From: DUEN01 sp024277095
GTDB taxonomy: Bacteria; Chloroflexota; Anaerolineae; DUEN01
Assembly: GCA_024277095.1 (NCBI GenBank)
Contig: JAJRVX010000198.1
Location: 1 to 21,217 of the forward strand
Reading direction: 5' to 3'
Length of the DNA: 21,217 nt
This document shows, piece by piece, positions 6,786 to 13,002 of the stretch; position 1 is the first letter of the stretch; each line of letters opens with the position of its first letter. The notes under the pieces are model-generated. The model had not been told where the DNA came from. It did no database searches and worked only from the letters and a program-made list of their open reading frames with translations. The position numbers and the translations under genes are program-made.

Positions 6786-8789
6786 CTAGTCAGCGGAGTT
6801 TTGCTGAACGGTCGCTTGTCGGACTGCTGCCTCGATCATCGTTGCCAGTGTGGCGAATGCTTGATCCTCCCAGCTCATGTCTCCCGTTGCTACGGCCAAT
6901 GCTTTGTACCCCCGCAGGCGTAGGATGGGATCTGCCTCAGCCAGCCAGGTTGCTACAAGATCGCTGCGTCGTTTCACAGCTTTCTGTGTGGCGCCTAAGA
7001 GCGCCTTGGCCTCGGCTGCCGGCTGCTCCGCTTCAATCGCGTCGTAGAAACGCCCGGCAGCTACGTAATCCTCTATCGCGACTAAGTCGGACAAAATGCA
7101 TTGGCTGTCCGCCCGGGCGAAACTCTCAGCTAAGGAAAGTCGATGGGCTGTCAGCCAACGTTCTTGCCATTCGTTGGGCGCCTGGGCTGGGTTTTGCAGG
7201 GCTAGAGCCAGTTCCAGACTTTCCTCTCGGTCTGGCATTACGGGATACAATCGCGCGTTCCACAACGTTCGTTCCATGGCGGGGGCATCTGGCCACAGCA
7301 TCTCTGCTGTAACGCCAGCCTCCGCCAACCACACCTGCCATGGCCGATTCATGAACGTAGCGTCTGGATCATCCCAGATCCGCTTGGGGTTATCGTGCAG
7401 ACCGAAGATCCGAGTGACGAACCCTCCAACTACCGGCATCTGATGTAACACGACATCCTTCGCCAGAGCTAATGGTTGGGCTGTACGTGTGTTTGCTACG
7501 ATCGCGGCGCCGCTCCACGAGAAACCCTCACTCAGATGGCTGTCCACTACCAACGCTGGCTTTGCATCAGGACCGGGTTGAAATGGGCCTTCCACGGCGG
7601 CGTTGGTACATACGATCCAATTGCGAGTCTCCCTTTCCTTTGAGAGGGTTGCTGTGGCGGCGGATACTTTTGCGGATGCCTGGACGGTCCATCCACAGAG
7701 GTGTGCCAACGTTCGATCAGCTGTGGCCATGCGCCAGTATTCGTAGGAGGTCCCGAAGTGGACAAACACGGCTGGCTGAAGGATCTCGACCGTGAAAGGA
7801 GTCCCCCGTAAACGGTTCCAAATGATCTGCCGCATCGCCCGTATCGCAGGCGTTGCGGGTCCATCGCTGGTATCTGTTAAATACCGATCACGTGTGGTAG
7901 ATTTTGCCAGGGGTAACAAGAGATCGCCATAGAGGTTGAGCATTGCCGGAGATCTGTGGTATGTGACGTGATCGGCCTCTGGCGATAACCCGCTAACTGC
8001 CGCCACAATGTCCTCTTGCGCCAGCCTGATGAGTTTTTGTACCGTGGGCCTGTCGATCCATACCAGGCCGGTGTCCAGATGGACGGTGCCGTCCGGCTGG
8101 ATCGCCTCCCAATGTGTCATTTCCTTCAGGGATGGCTTGTGGAGATACGCACGCACTCGATGGCTTTCCGGCGCACTCACATATACTCCATGTCGGGTTC
8201 CCATCTCCACTGGGGCCGCTGCAGCGACACCAATCACCCCGCTTCGTTGGAAGGAGAGTTGTAAATGATCGAAGACTAAGAGCACATCGCCTGAGGCGAT
8301 CAAGACGCCGGAGGGAGCCTCGGCTGCCAGCCCACTTAGGCTGATGAGGAACTCATCGAAGATCGTTGACGCTCGACCGTCGGGAAGCTCACGGGGCACA
8401 CGTGCGAATAGCTTGCCTGTGGCTGAACAGTGAGGCAAGCGGCGAGAATCGCCGCCGGAGTGGATAATCAGCACCCTCTTGTCAGAGAGAGGGCCCGGGG
8501 ATGTGTCGGATGTTGCCAGAGTTGCCAGGACCCGAAGGGTCGCTCCTCCTGAGCCGATACGTCTCCCTGTCGGATCGGGGATCACTATGAAATGGGTGCG
8601 GGTGGGCAGCAGCCCTGTTTCGCGTCTCCAGTCGAGTTGTTGCTGATAAACCGCGGCCTGACGTTCATCACTGGCGGTGAGAACACATATATCCCAACCA
8701 ATGTTGGAGTCGGGTTGTAGCGAGACGAGATACTGATGCCAGTTGTTACGGTGGGCTTGTTGCAGAAACGCGATGCTGCCCGCACGCAT
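6786..8789 (-). CDS. Fucose-1-phosphate guanylyltransferase-type protein (N-terminal half of FKP)
   Basis: This 667-residue protein matches the L-fucokinase/GDP-fucose pyrophosphorylase domain family, which makes GDP-L-fucose from fucose-1-phosphate and GTP in the salvage pathway. The nucleotidyltransferase signature is clear: IPDPTGRRIGSGGATL (residues 70-85), then RVLIIHSGGDSRRLPH (105-120) and ATGKLF. The second half, about residues 330-600, contains the beta-helical linker-type sequence with repeated short strands (FVHFGTSYEY, WIVCTNAAVEG). The frame is open to 8942, but Met at 8789 is preferred because AAGGAGG stands 12 bases upstream and family similarity starts there. Its stop TAG is followed after one base by the ATG of the kinase gene in another frame. 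Together the two proteins (667 plus 393 residues) have about the size of a complete plant or Bacteroides FKP. Confidence 0.83.
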   Translation of the reverse strand: MRAGSIAFLQQAHRNNWHQYLVSLQPDSNIGWDICVLTASDERQAAVYQQQLDWRRETGLLPTRTHFIVIPDPTGRRIGSGGATLRVLATLATSDTSPGPLSDKRVLIIHSGGDSRRLPHCSATGKLFARVPRELPDGRASTIFDEFLISLSGLAAEAPSGVLIASGDVLLVFDHLQLSFQRSGVIGVAAAAPVEMGTRHGVYVSAPESHRVRAYLHKPSLKEMTHWEAIQPDGTVHLDTGLVWIDRPTVQKLIRLAQEDIVAAVSGLSPEADHVTYHRSPAMLNLYGDLLLPLAKSTTRDRYLTDTSDGPATPAIRAMRQIIWNRLRGTPFTVEILQPAVFVHFGTSYEYWRMATADRTLAHLCGWTVQASAKVSAATATLSKERETRNWIVCTNAAVEGPFQPGPDAKPALVVDSHLSEGFSWSGAAIVANTRTAQPLALAKDVVLHQMPVVGGFVTRIFGLHDNPKRIWDDPDATFMNRPWQVWLAEAGVTAEMLWPDAPAMERTLWNARLYPVMPDREESLELALALQNPAQAPNEWQERWLTAHRLSLAESFARADSQCILSDLVAIEDYVAAGRFYDAIEAEQPAAEAKALLGATQKAVKRRSDLVATWLAEADPILRLRGYKALAVATGDMSWEDQAFATLATMIEAAVRQATVQQNSAD

Positions 8790-8801
8790 TGTGTCGATTC
8801 G

Positions 8802-8808
8802 CCTCCTT
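8802..8808 (-). promoter_or_regulatory. Ribosome binding site selecting the start at 8789
   Basis: The minus strand reads AAGGAGG, then twelve bases, then the ATG at 8789. This is the only strong Shine-Dalgarno match near the 5' end of the open frame and argues against the upstream start at 8942. Confidence 0.6.
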
Positions 8809-9491
8809 ATGAGATGGAGATTGCGGATAGGCGCCGCAAGACCGCAGACACACCTCACGCGTTTTGCCCTGCGGGGGATAGGAGATGACGGGCAAGCTCC
8901 GCCGGACCGGCGCGCCCGGCGCCGGCCTGTATGACAAAGCACTCCGGCCGTTGCTTCCGTATCAGCCGAATATGGCTATATGAGACCGCCCGGAGCTGTC
9001 GCTACGACGGGCGGCTGGTGGATACGAGTTTTCTACACTGTAACAAACGGCAAATGGCTGGATATGGTCATGCCGACCATCCATGGCCGATCATCGTCCT
9101 GGCCTTGGGAGTGAGAAAGATGGGCGTAGGGTCTGCAAGCCGTCAGGCAGGTGAGGATCGGCCTGGAACATTCCCCGCTCGATGCTGACCAGGGGGGATT
9201 GGCCGGCCATGCAAACGCTTGTGGCACAAGAGAGCGGCGCCAGGCCCTCTCGGGTAGACTCTTCCGTGAGTTTCCCTGCAAGAGAAACGATGGAGCCGAC
9301 ATGAGCTTTCCGGTGGCTCGCGCGCCGTCACGTTGCAAATTAATCAGAGAAAAGGGGATCAGGAGACGGATAAGATTTCCCCCTAGAAACCGTCAAAGCT
9401 ATTGGAGATTTGAGCCCCACTCGTTGTCGGATAGATCGACAATTGGATGTTCGACGATGCCTTTTTGTTCCGACAGAAATAGTCTGATCTG
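8809..9491 (-). other. Long non-coding stretch, probable leader of the glycan operon
   Basis: About 680 bases without a credible gene on either strand: the short open frames here lack ribosome binding sites, family-like composition and plausible codon use. If the promoter at 9492-9520 is used, the whole stretch would be the untranslated leader of the guanylyltransferase transcript. A GC-rich palindromic cluster built on CCGGCGCCGG lies at about 8901-8926. On the minus strand a 7-base inverted repeat (TGTCGGA/TCCGACA) lies in the first 60 bases of the predicted transcript. I do not recognise a known riboswitch class. Confidence 0.4.
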
Positions 9492-9520
9492 ATTATATCC
9501 CGCGAGGGAGGGACTGTCAA
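9492..9520 (-). promoter_or_regulatory. Consensus sigma-70-type promoter, minus strand
   Basis: On the minus strand a perfect -35 box TTGACA (9520-9515) is followed after 17 bases by a perfect -10 box TATAAT (9497-9492). Transcription would start near 9485 and run left toward the guanylyltransferase gene at 8789. It is back to back with the tRNA promoter at 9576-9603. Confidence 0.65.
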
Positions 9521-9575
9521 TTTCAGTTTCTTAGAGAGCCGTGCTTTTCCAAGAGGAAGGTTCGTTTATGGCGGT

Positions 9576-9603
9576 TTGACAGGATAGGGAAGCTGGATAC
9601 AAT
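9576..9603 (+). promoter_or_regulatory. Sigma-70-type promoter of the tRNA-Arg gene
   Basis: TTGACA at 9576-9581 and TACAAT at 9598-9603 are separated by 16 bases, and the tRNA begins 14 bases after the -10 box, the distance expected for a tRNA precursor with a very short 5' leader. Confidence 0.75.
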
Positions 9604-9617
9604 AGGCTGCGAAGTAT

Positions 9618-9690
<73 letters not shown>

Positions 9691-9713
9691 TCTTCATTTC
9701 ACCCTTTTGATCT

Positions 9714-10307
9714 TCACGCCGGGAAGTACCGATCCACGATCTCGTGAACCTCCTCCAACCATCTGCTTCGCTGCCTCGCGCTGCTGGTGACGATAACCCC
9801 GAACGTCTTGCGGTAGAAGATCTCGACACCGCACAGGCCGAAGATGCAGTCCCTCCAGATCGCTTCCAATGGGTCGCCGAACACCCTCGTCTCCCGGTCC
9901 GGAGGCGTATTCGAGGTGTTGAACACGATCGCCGTCCCGGCTTTCAACAGGCCGACCGGCACCCCTTCCCCTTGGTCCCCTTCCAGGAATCGATAGGCGA
10001 TGCCTGGCCGAAAAACCCTGTCCACCCAGCCCTTCAGGATGGCCGGCGGCTGTCCCCACCAGTTGGGGTGGACGATGATGATGCCATCCGCAGAGGCGAT
10101 CTCCCGGCAGTGATCTGCCACCGCCGGAGGCAGGGGTGCCTCCTCCGGGATCTCCTGGTATGGCAGGATAGGGTCGAATCTCTCCTCGTATAGATCGTGG
10201 AAGGATACATCATGTCCATTCCGCTCCAGAGCGGCGATGGTCGCCTCGGCGATGGCGTGGTTGAAGCTCCGCTTGTTGGGGTGGGCGAGGATTACGGATA
10301 GGTTCAT
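9714..10307 (-). CDS. Flavodoxin-fold NAD(P)H:quinone oxidoreductase (KefF/MdaB-like)
   Basis: This 197-residue protein has the flavodoxin-like fold of the NAD(P)H dehydrogenase (quinone) family, which transfers two electrons from NAD(P)H to quinones or similar acceptors through FMN. The first strand and phosphate-binding loop are MNLSVILAHPNKRSFNHAI. The FMN-contacting segment ADGIIIVHPNWWGQPPAILK is the most characteristic block, followed by GWVDRVFRPGIAYRF and FNTSNTPP. Met at 10307 is chosen because GGAGG stands seven bases upstream; an upstream in-frame start at 10331 has no such site. The gene converges on the tRNA-Arg gene and is divergent from the small ORF at 10471. No hint of a specific substrate is visible; it is probably a single-gene detoxification or stress enzyme. 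Confidence 0.85.
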   Translation of the reverse strand: MNLSVILAHPNKRSFNHAIAEATIAALERNGHDVSFHDLYEERFDPILPYQEIPEEAPLPPAVADHCREIASADGIIIVHPNWWGQPPAILKGWVDRVFRPGIAYRFLEGDQGEGVPVGLLKAGTAIVFNTSNTPPDRETRVFGDPLEAIWRDCIFGLCGVEIFYRKTFGVIVTSSARQRSRWLEEVHEIVDRYFPA

Positions 10308-10470
10308 CGGGTTGCCTCCGGCTTCGCGCATGCGTGTGTCATCTCGTGATCGGCGGACTGCGGCTTCCGGTCCCGGGGGGCCGCTGCCCTGGCTGGTGAG
10401 CGTTCTGCGAGCCTCGCGAGGGATGATCGTGGCACTGCTCTCGCTGTGATCTCACCTAGGCGGTGCCGGC

Positions 10471-10731
10471 ATGATCGGGGTGTTGTGTGACCGGTTGACG
10501 TCGCGCAGGATCGCGACGATTCGCTATGTGATCAATACGGAGCTTCACCTTACAGGGGAACCCCTGACCGGCGTGTTCGTCGCCTCGCCTGAACAGGCCT
10601 CCAGGCTGAGTCCTGGATGGTATTGCCTGTGCATGGAGGACGGCCGTCGTGTGGACGTGTTTCTCAACATCGTGCATCGCGGCGTCACGTTGTTGGGGGA
10701 GCTCTTCATCGTAGATGAGGAGGTCGTGTAG
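10471..10731 (+). CDS. Small hypothetical protein, 86 residues
   Basis: I do not recognise a family. The predicted protein is soluble, mixed alpha/beta in character and ends acidic (IVDEEVV). It has one central WYCLCMEDGRR segment with two cysteines spaced C-x-C. The start has only a weak ribosome binding site. Codon use resembles the neighbouring GC-rich genes, and the region upstream contains the palindrome CCTCGCGAGG. It stands alone, divergent from the oxidoreductase gene and followed by about 300 bases without a gene. It may be a real small gene, but this rests on coding-like appearance only. Confidence 0.45.
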   Translation: MIGVLCDRLTSRRIATIRYVINTELHLTGEPLTGVFVASPEQASRLSPGWYCLCMEDGRRVDVFLNIVHRGVTLLGELFIVDEEVV

Positions 10732-11033
10732 CCGGCTCGGTATCCTGTCCCTACTGTATCACATCCTTCTGTGACGTGCGAGCTGGGGCGGCGGTAACGC
10801 CGTATGCGGACGTGGGCCAGGAGGAGGTGCCCCGGCGTAACATCTGGACGTGGGTGTGTGATGCTGAGACCCTCGGAGGTGCTGACCTTGTGGGGCCTGG
10901 GCGGGTGGCGACGCCAGGCCCCTTCCGTTTGTCGGCGAGTTCGCCTAACAATCGTGGTGACGTGTAACTACAGGCGCATCGGCCGCATCTCCCCAAGCAG
11001 GAGGCGTCTTGGTGATCGGGATGCGAATCCAGG
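10732..11033 (+). other. Non-coding stretch with hairpins upstream of the thioredoxin gene
   Basis: Roughly 300 bases without a convincing gene. It holds a compact hairpin at 10789-10802 (CGGCG, loop GTAA, CGCCG; a GNRA-type tetraloop) and a longer one at 10892-10922. Similarity to known leader classes (TPP, T-box) is only fragmentary. It could be the 3' end of the small-ORF transcript, the leader of the thioredoxin gene, or both. Confidence 0.4.
10892..10922 (+). terminator. Possible intrinsic terminator or leader hairpin
   Basis: A 9-bp perfect stem GGGGCCTGG (10892-10900) and CCAGGCCCC (10914-10922) encloses a 13-base loop, followed by TTCCGTTTG. The T run is broken, so termination would be imperfect. 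It could end transcription from the small ORF at 10471 or act in the leader of the next gene. Confidence 0.4.
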
Positions 11034-11042
11034 GTGATGGCG

Positions 11043-11585
11043 ATGCTGCATAGCGTTGGGGTGAGGCTCGCGCGGTCGGTGGCTCGGTCACGCCGCGCCC
11101 TCCGCCGCGGCGTGGGCCTTCTTGGGGCGGTGCTCCTCGCCCTTCTGCTGCTCGCGGGATGTCAGGAGGCGGGGGGCAGGCCCGGCCGGGGGATCCGGGT
11201 GGGGCAGCCGGCGCCCGCCCTGGAGCTGCCCAGCCTGGACGGCGGCGTGGTGCGCCTGAGCGATCTGCGAGGGCAGGTCGTGCTGGTCAACTTCTGGGGC
11301 ACCTATTGCCCGCCGTGTCGCGAGGAGATGCCGGAGCTCCAGCGGCTGTATGAGCGATATCAGCCGAGAGGATTCACGATCCTGGCCGTGGACGTGGAGG
11401 AGCCGGCCCCCGCCGTCGCCGCGTTCCGGGATCGCCTCGGCCTCACCTTTCCCATCCTCCTGTCGGACGACGCCAGCGTCAATCCGGCGTTCGCCATCCG
11501 CGCCCTGCCCACCAGCTGGCTGGTCGACCCATCCGGCGTGATCCGGGCGGTGTGGGTGGGGCCGGTCCCCATCCGCCAGGCGTAG
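11043..11585 (+). CDS. TlpA-like thioredoxin-fold lipoprotein
   Basis: This is a redoxin/TlpA-family thiol-disulfide protein. Counting from the earliest start (GTG at 11034), it has a basic, hydrophobic signal ending in the lipobox LLLAGC (Cys43), so it should be a lipid-anchored protein on the outer face of the membrane. The thioredoxin domain spans about residues 54-183 with FWGTYCPPC (Cys92, Cys95) and the cis-proline in ALPTSW. The GTG at 11034 and ATGs at 11037 and 11043 are all in frame; the AGGG at 11031-11034 is best spaced for 11043. TlpA proteins in other bacteria reduce the CuA-site cysteines of oxidase subunit II, which fits the oxidase operon just downstream. The C-terminus is short: a TAG at 11583 is followed in frame by ten codons (RRIEELLPAR) resembling the final helix of the family. 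Confidence 0.85.
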   Translation: MLHSVGVRLARSVARSRRALRRGVGLLGAVLLALLLLAGCQEAGGRPGRGIRVGQPAPALELPSLDGGVVRLSDLRGQVVLVNFWGTYCPPCREEMPELQRLYERYQPRGFTILAVDVEEPAPAVAAFRDRLGLTFPILLSDDASVNPAFAIRALPTSWLVDPSGVIRAVWVGPVPIRQA

Positions 11586-11594
11586 CGTCGGATC

Positions 11595-11624
11595 GAGGAG
11601 CTATTGCCCGCTCGATAGCTCCTC
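11595..11624 (+). terminator. Hairpin after the thioredoxin gene, possible terminator
   Basis: A perfect 10-bp stem GAGGAGCTAT (11595-11604) and ATAGCTCCTC (11615-11624) has a 10-base loop and is followed about a dozen bases later by CTCTTTT. The distance to the T run is long for a classical intrinsic terminator. The next gene begins 230 bases further, after an AT-rich stretch. Confidence 0.45.
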
Positions 11625-11750
11625 CGGTTCGCGGCTCTTTTCCGTCCTCGCGTTCCCTGGGAGTACCCTGGATAGGGGGCTCCCGCGTTCCTCGTTCGAG
11701 GATGTTTTCTTCCCCTCCTTATCTCTCATTCCAACGATGCCTCTCGGATT

Positions 11751-11800
11751 TTGCATTGCCTGGTTTCTATGTAAAATATCGTAACAAGTTTATATACTCG
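11751..11800 (+). promoter_or_regulatory. AT-rich promoter region of the oxidase operon
   Basis: A short A+T-rich island (TTGCAT at 11751, TAAAAT at 11772, TATACT at 11793) interrupts otherwise GC-rich DNA 60-100 bases before the first oxidase gene. The spacing of the best box pairs is not ideal (15 bases for TTGCAT/TAAAAT), so the exact promoter is uncertain, but the operon needs a promoter here after the hairpin at 11595-11624. Confidence 0.35.
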
Positions 11801-11817
11801 TGTGGTAAGGGCTCTGG

Positions 11818-11836
11818 CCGCGGCCAGCGGCCGCGG
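11818..11836 (+). promoter_or_regulatory. Stable hairpin just upstream of the oxidase subunit II ribosome binding site
   Basis: Perfect 8-bp arms CCGCGGCC (11818-11825) and GGCCGCGG (11829-11836) surround a three-base loop, all G-C pairs. It ends a few bases before the GGAGGGGAGGAGG ribosome binding region and 20 bases before the ATG. It may stabilise the operon mRNA 5' end or affect initiation. Confidence 0.5.
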
Positions 11837-11856
11837 GATCTGGAGGGGAGGAGGCT

Positions 11857-12897
11857 ATGAGGAAAGTCGTGGTGCCCGCCCTGCTCACGGTGGTGGTCTC
11901 TCTCGTTTTGATGACGCTGTTCCTTCGCATCGATCTGACGCCGGTGCTGGCCAGCCGGCAGGGGGAACCCATCGATGGCCTGATCCGGCTGCTCTTCGCC
12001 ATCGCCGCGGTGATCTTCGCCCTGTGCATGGTGTTCCTCGTGTATAGCGTCGCGGCCTTCCGCCGTCGGCCGGGCGACCTGGAGGACGCGGCCCCCGTGG
12101 AGGGCTCCGTGCCCCTGGAGATCACGTGGACGGTGATCCCGCTGGTGATCGTGCTCGGCATCGGCGCCTACAGTGCCCGGATCCTGTTCGATATCTCCGC
12201 CCCTCCGGAGGCCGGGCAGGAGATGGTCGTCCGGGTCACGGGATTCCGCTGGGGATGGGATTTCGAGTACCCCGAGTCTGGCGTCACCTCCTCCGAGCTG
12301 GTGTTGCCCGTCGATCGCCCCGTGCTCTTCCTGGTTCGCACCAAAGATGTGATCCACTCCTTCTATGTCCCCGAGTTCCGCTTGAAGATCGACGCGATCC
12401 CTGGAGTTGAGAACCAGGTGCGTATCACGCCCACGCAGACTGGGGAGTTCAAGGTGCGCTGTGCCGAGATCTGCGGCACCGGGCACGCGTACATGCTGGC
12501 GCCGGCCCGGGTGGTCGAGCCGGAGGCCTTCCAGGCGTGGTTGGACGCGCAACGGCCGGCCGCCGGGACCAGCCCCTCCGAGGGGGAGGCGGCCCCGCTG
12601 TCGGATCTGGCCGAGAAGGGGCGGGAGTACGCCGTGTCCTATGGGTGTGTGGCGTGTCACTCCGCCGACGGAACGCCACGGGTGGGGCCTACCTGGAAGG
12701 GACTGGCGGGCAGCACTCGAACCCTCCAGGATGGGACGACCGTGGTGGCGGATGAGGCCTATCTGCGGAAGTCCATCGTCGTCCCGGGCGTTCAGGTCGT
12801 TTGGGGGTTCCCTGACATCATGCCCAGGGATTTCGGCGATCGGATGACGGAGGAGGAGATCCAGGCCCTCATCGCGTACATCGAGAGCTTGCGGTGA
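11857..12897 (+). CDS. ctaC: Cytochrome c oxidase subunit II with fused cytochrome c domain (caa3 type)
   Basis: This 346-residue protein receives electrons and carries the CuA centre. Three hydrophobic segments occur at about residues 4-24 (signal-like), 41-66 and 89-110, followed by the extracytoplasmic cupredoxin domain. The complete CuA ligand set is present: His167 in DVIHSFYVPEF and the motif CAEICGTGHAYM with Cys202, Glu204, Cys206, His210 and Met213. After a linker rich in Ala, Pro and Glu comes a class I cytochrome c domain with CVACH (Cys264, Cys267, His268) and a probable axial Met322 in PDIMPR. This fusion defines caa3-type oxidases. The ATG follows a very strong GGAGGGGAGGAGG site. 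It opens the ten-gene oxidase operon. Confidence 0.96.
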   Translation: MRKVVVPALLTVVVSLVLMTLFLRIDLTPVLASRQGEPIDGLIRLLFAIAAVIFALCMVFLVYSVAAFRRRPGDLEDAAPVEGSVPLEITWTVIPLVIVLGIGAYSARILFDISAPPEAGQEMVVRVTGFRWGWDFEYPESGVTSSELVLPVDRPVLFLVRTKDVIHSFYVPEFRLKIDAIPGVENQVRITPTQTGEFKVRCAEICGTGHAYMLAPARVVEPEAFQAWLDAQRPAAGTSPSEGEAAPLSDLAEKGREYAVSYGCVACHSADGTPRVGPTWKGLAGSTRTLQDGTTVVADEAYLRKSIVVPGVQVVWGFPDIMPRDFGDRMTEEEIQALIAYIESLR

Positions 12898-13002
12898 TCG
12901 GGGGAGGTGAGGGACGGGATCGAGGCGGATCGATCCGCGTCCTTTCCCTTTGATGGTGGACGGATGCCTGATGGCGCAGCACATGAGTGGAGGAGGGTAG
13001 AG

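Noticed and set aside
8790..8942. N-terminal extension of the guanylyltransferase to a start at 8942
   Set aside because: The extra 51 residues are Arg/Pro/Cys-rich and unlike the family, and the good AAGGAGG site points to the Met at 8789.
10840..10925. Possible TPP riboswitch or T-box upstream of the thioredoxin gene
   Set aside because: CTGAGACCCTC and GGGTGGCGACGCC recall parts of these classes, but the remaining conserved cores are absent and the downstream gene is neither thiamin-related nor an aminoacyl-tRNA synthetase.
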